Shown here in pieces: positions 4,782-5,983 of a DNA stretch of 5,983 bases (its first letter is position 1; each line of letters opens with the position of its first letter). A model generated the notes under the pieces. That model worked only from the letters and a program-made list of their open reading frames with translations. It searched no databases and was not told the origin of the DNA. The translations under genes were made by a program, and so were the position numbers. The DNA comes from a bacterium (GTDB taxonomy: Bacteria; Bipolaricaulota; Bipolaricaulia; UBA7950; UBA9294): contig DAOVHV010000073.1 in NCBI GenBank assembly GCA_030671645.1, positions 1 through 5,983 on the forward strand. Direction: 5' to 3'.

Positions 4782-5957
4782 TTAGGCAGAGACCGCGTTC
4801 GCATCCAGCTCCCGAAGGAATTCGTGCAACAGCGATTCCGTTGCCTGCATGCATTCAGCGGAAACGTTCTCGACCTTGTCTGTGGGCCGATGCCAATCGG
4901 ATAGCGTACCGTCTGCCCGATGGCTTTCGAATGTCAGAATTCGCAAACCGTGCTTGGCACCGATGGCGCCATCCGTGTAAGTGCCTTTCATGCTGATCTC
5001 ATGGGCACCCAGTTCGGGTCGTCGAGCGCAAACGTCTCGCGCCAGTTCGAGAAGTTCCGGATTGCTCTTGGTCGTCGACAGGAAAGTCTCTTGGGAGAGG
5101 TAGACAGGTACGCCGCCGTTGCTTCCGACGGTGTCCACCGAGATCCAGGCTGCATGTCCCAGCTCGGTCTTGTGGCGGCGGATGAAATCCTCGGCGCCGT
5201 AGCAGCCGACTTCCTCGCATCCTGAAAAAACGATCCACACGGCCGTGTGTTCAAGCGGCTCCCTTGACAACCGATCGGCCAAGCTGAGTACAACGCCGAC
5301 GCCGGATGCATTGTCGTTGGCACCGGGAGAGTAGAAGGTGAAATCGGCCTGCAGCATCAAAGTGAGCATTCCAAACGCAACCAGCATCGGGACGATGGCC
5401 ACGTACCGAAGCCAGGGCATGGGCAACGCAACACCGAGAGCGAAGGTGGCGATGAGCAGCACAGCAAACGCCATTCCGATGGGAACCAATCTTTCGAACC
5501 AACGCACCCAGCAGTCGGAAGAGAAGACAAGCGGTGTTCGATGGCTATCCAGATGCGCCACCAAGACGACCCGGTCGCGAGCCTCAACTTCTGCTTCGAT
5601 CCGTGCCCAAACATTCTGGCTCTGTCCCTTGGGAAGAACCCATCGTAGAAGATTCGGACGGAAAGATAGCTCCAGTAGGATTGATCCCAGGCCGGTTAGT
5701 GCCAGGATAAGAGCGACGATGGCGACGATTCGGCCTGCACCCAGAGAGAGAAATCCTGCCCCGAGCACGATGCTCCAAAACAATGCAGCCGGCAACCACG
5801 CCGAGCGTGCACTGCGAAAGCCCTCCATCGTCGGCTGTAGCCCCATGCCGGCAAGCTGCCCATACACGTAGTCTGCCGCCGCCTTTTCTTCAGGAGTCGT
5901 CGATCCTCTCGGTCCAATCTTCTCCGCCAGATATCGCACATGGTCCATCGCGTTCAT
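4782..5957 (-). CDS. Membrane-bound M28-family zinc metallopeptidase
   Basis: The 391-residue product is an M28 (aminopeptidase Y/S type) di-zinc exopeptidase fused to four membrane helices. The N-terminus (about 1-50) has the usual helix (AEKIGPRGSTTPEEKAAADY). Helices 1-2 lie at about 54-73 and 76-97, and helices 3-4 at about 158-177 and 182-204. Zinc-site residues are complete: H135 and D137 in VAHLDSH, bridging D215 in GANDNASGVG, the Glu pair E248/E249 in SGCEEVG, D275 in SVDTVGSNGG, and H356 in SDWHRPTDKVENVS. The second helix pair is inserted between the first His-x-Asp and the bridging Asp. Because it is an even number of helices, both halves of the active site stay on the same side. 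ATG 5957 is preferred over ATG 5948, with only a weak AAGAGA ribosome site. The stop is TAA. Upstream context lies outside the window. It probably trims peptides; the specificity is unknown. Confidence 0.93.
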   Translation of the reverse strand: MNAMDHVRYLAEKIGPRGSTTPEEKAAADYVYGQLAGMGLQPTMEGFRSARSAWLPAALFWSIVLGAGFLSLGAGRIVAIVALILALTGLGSILLELSFRPNLLRWVLPKGQSQNVWARIEAEVEARDRVVLVAHLDSHRTPLVFSSDCWVRWFERLVPIGMAFAVLLIATFALGVALPMPWLRYVAIVPMLVAFGMLTLMLQADFTFYSPGANDNASGVGVVLSLADRLSREPLEHTAVWIVFSGCEEVGCYGAEDFIRRHKTELGHAAWISVDTVGSNGGVPVYLSQETFLSTTKSNPELLELARDVCARRPELGAHEISMKGTYTDGAIGAKHGLRILTFESHRADGTLSDWHRPTDKVENVSAECMQATESLLHEFLRELDANAVSA

Positions 5958-5983
5958 GTGACGATTCTCTTGCCAACAAGCGA

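Overview
The window is bacterial. It is gene-dense, of moderate GC content by eye, with short intergenic gaps, strong Shine-Dalgarno sequences (several AAGGAGG-like) and a mix of ATG and GTG starts. The phylum cannot be assigned from the sequence alone. The mix of anchored DOMON proteins, an iron-sulfur flavoprotein, a D-2-hydroxyacid dehydrogenase and a membrane M28 peptidase fits a free-living, possibly uncultivated lineage. No tRNA, rRNA, CRISPR array, transposase or phage gene was found.

Left part (1-2159, all minus strand). Two paralogous membrane-anchored DOMON proteins flank a small membrane protein. The upstream paralog (1368-2102) is complete and probably co-transcribed with the two-helix membrane protein (819-1343; 24-nt gap, GTG start behind a perfect AAGGAGG). 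The downstream paralog (1-427) runs off the left edge. Its best start codon is out of frame with its body, by one base at an A4 run (minus strand). Both paralogs have a similar promoter-like pair, TTG...N17...TACAGT. Between the small membrane protein and the downstream paralog lie two tandem copies of a two-hairpin repeat (506-575 and 586-659) and a third hairpin (650-674).

Middle part (2103-4319). A divergent intergenic region separates the complete DOMON gene from a plus-strand iron-sulfur flavoprotein (2402-3040). That gene converges on a minus-strand D-2-hydroxyacid dehydrogenase (3103-4050), whose leader carries a strong hairpin.

Right part (4320-5983). A plus-strand VOC/glyoxalase-fold protein (4320-4709) is divergent from the dehydrogenase and converges on a minus-strand, four-helix membrane M28 metallopeptidase (4782-5957).

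Apart from the DOMON/small-membrane-protein pair, the genes alternate in strand and look like independent transcription units, so no shared pathway is claimed. The least ordinary parts are the DOMON paralog cluster, its frame defect, its matched promoters and the hairpin repeat between the genes.
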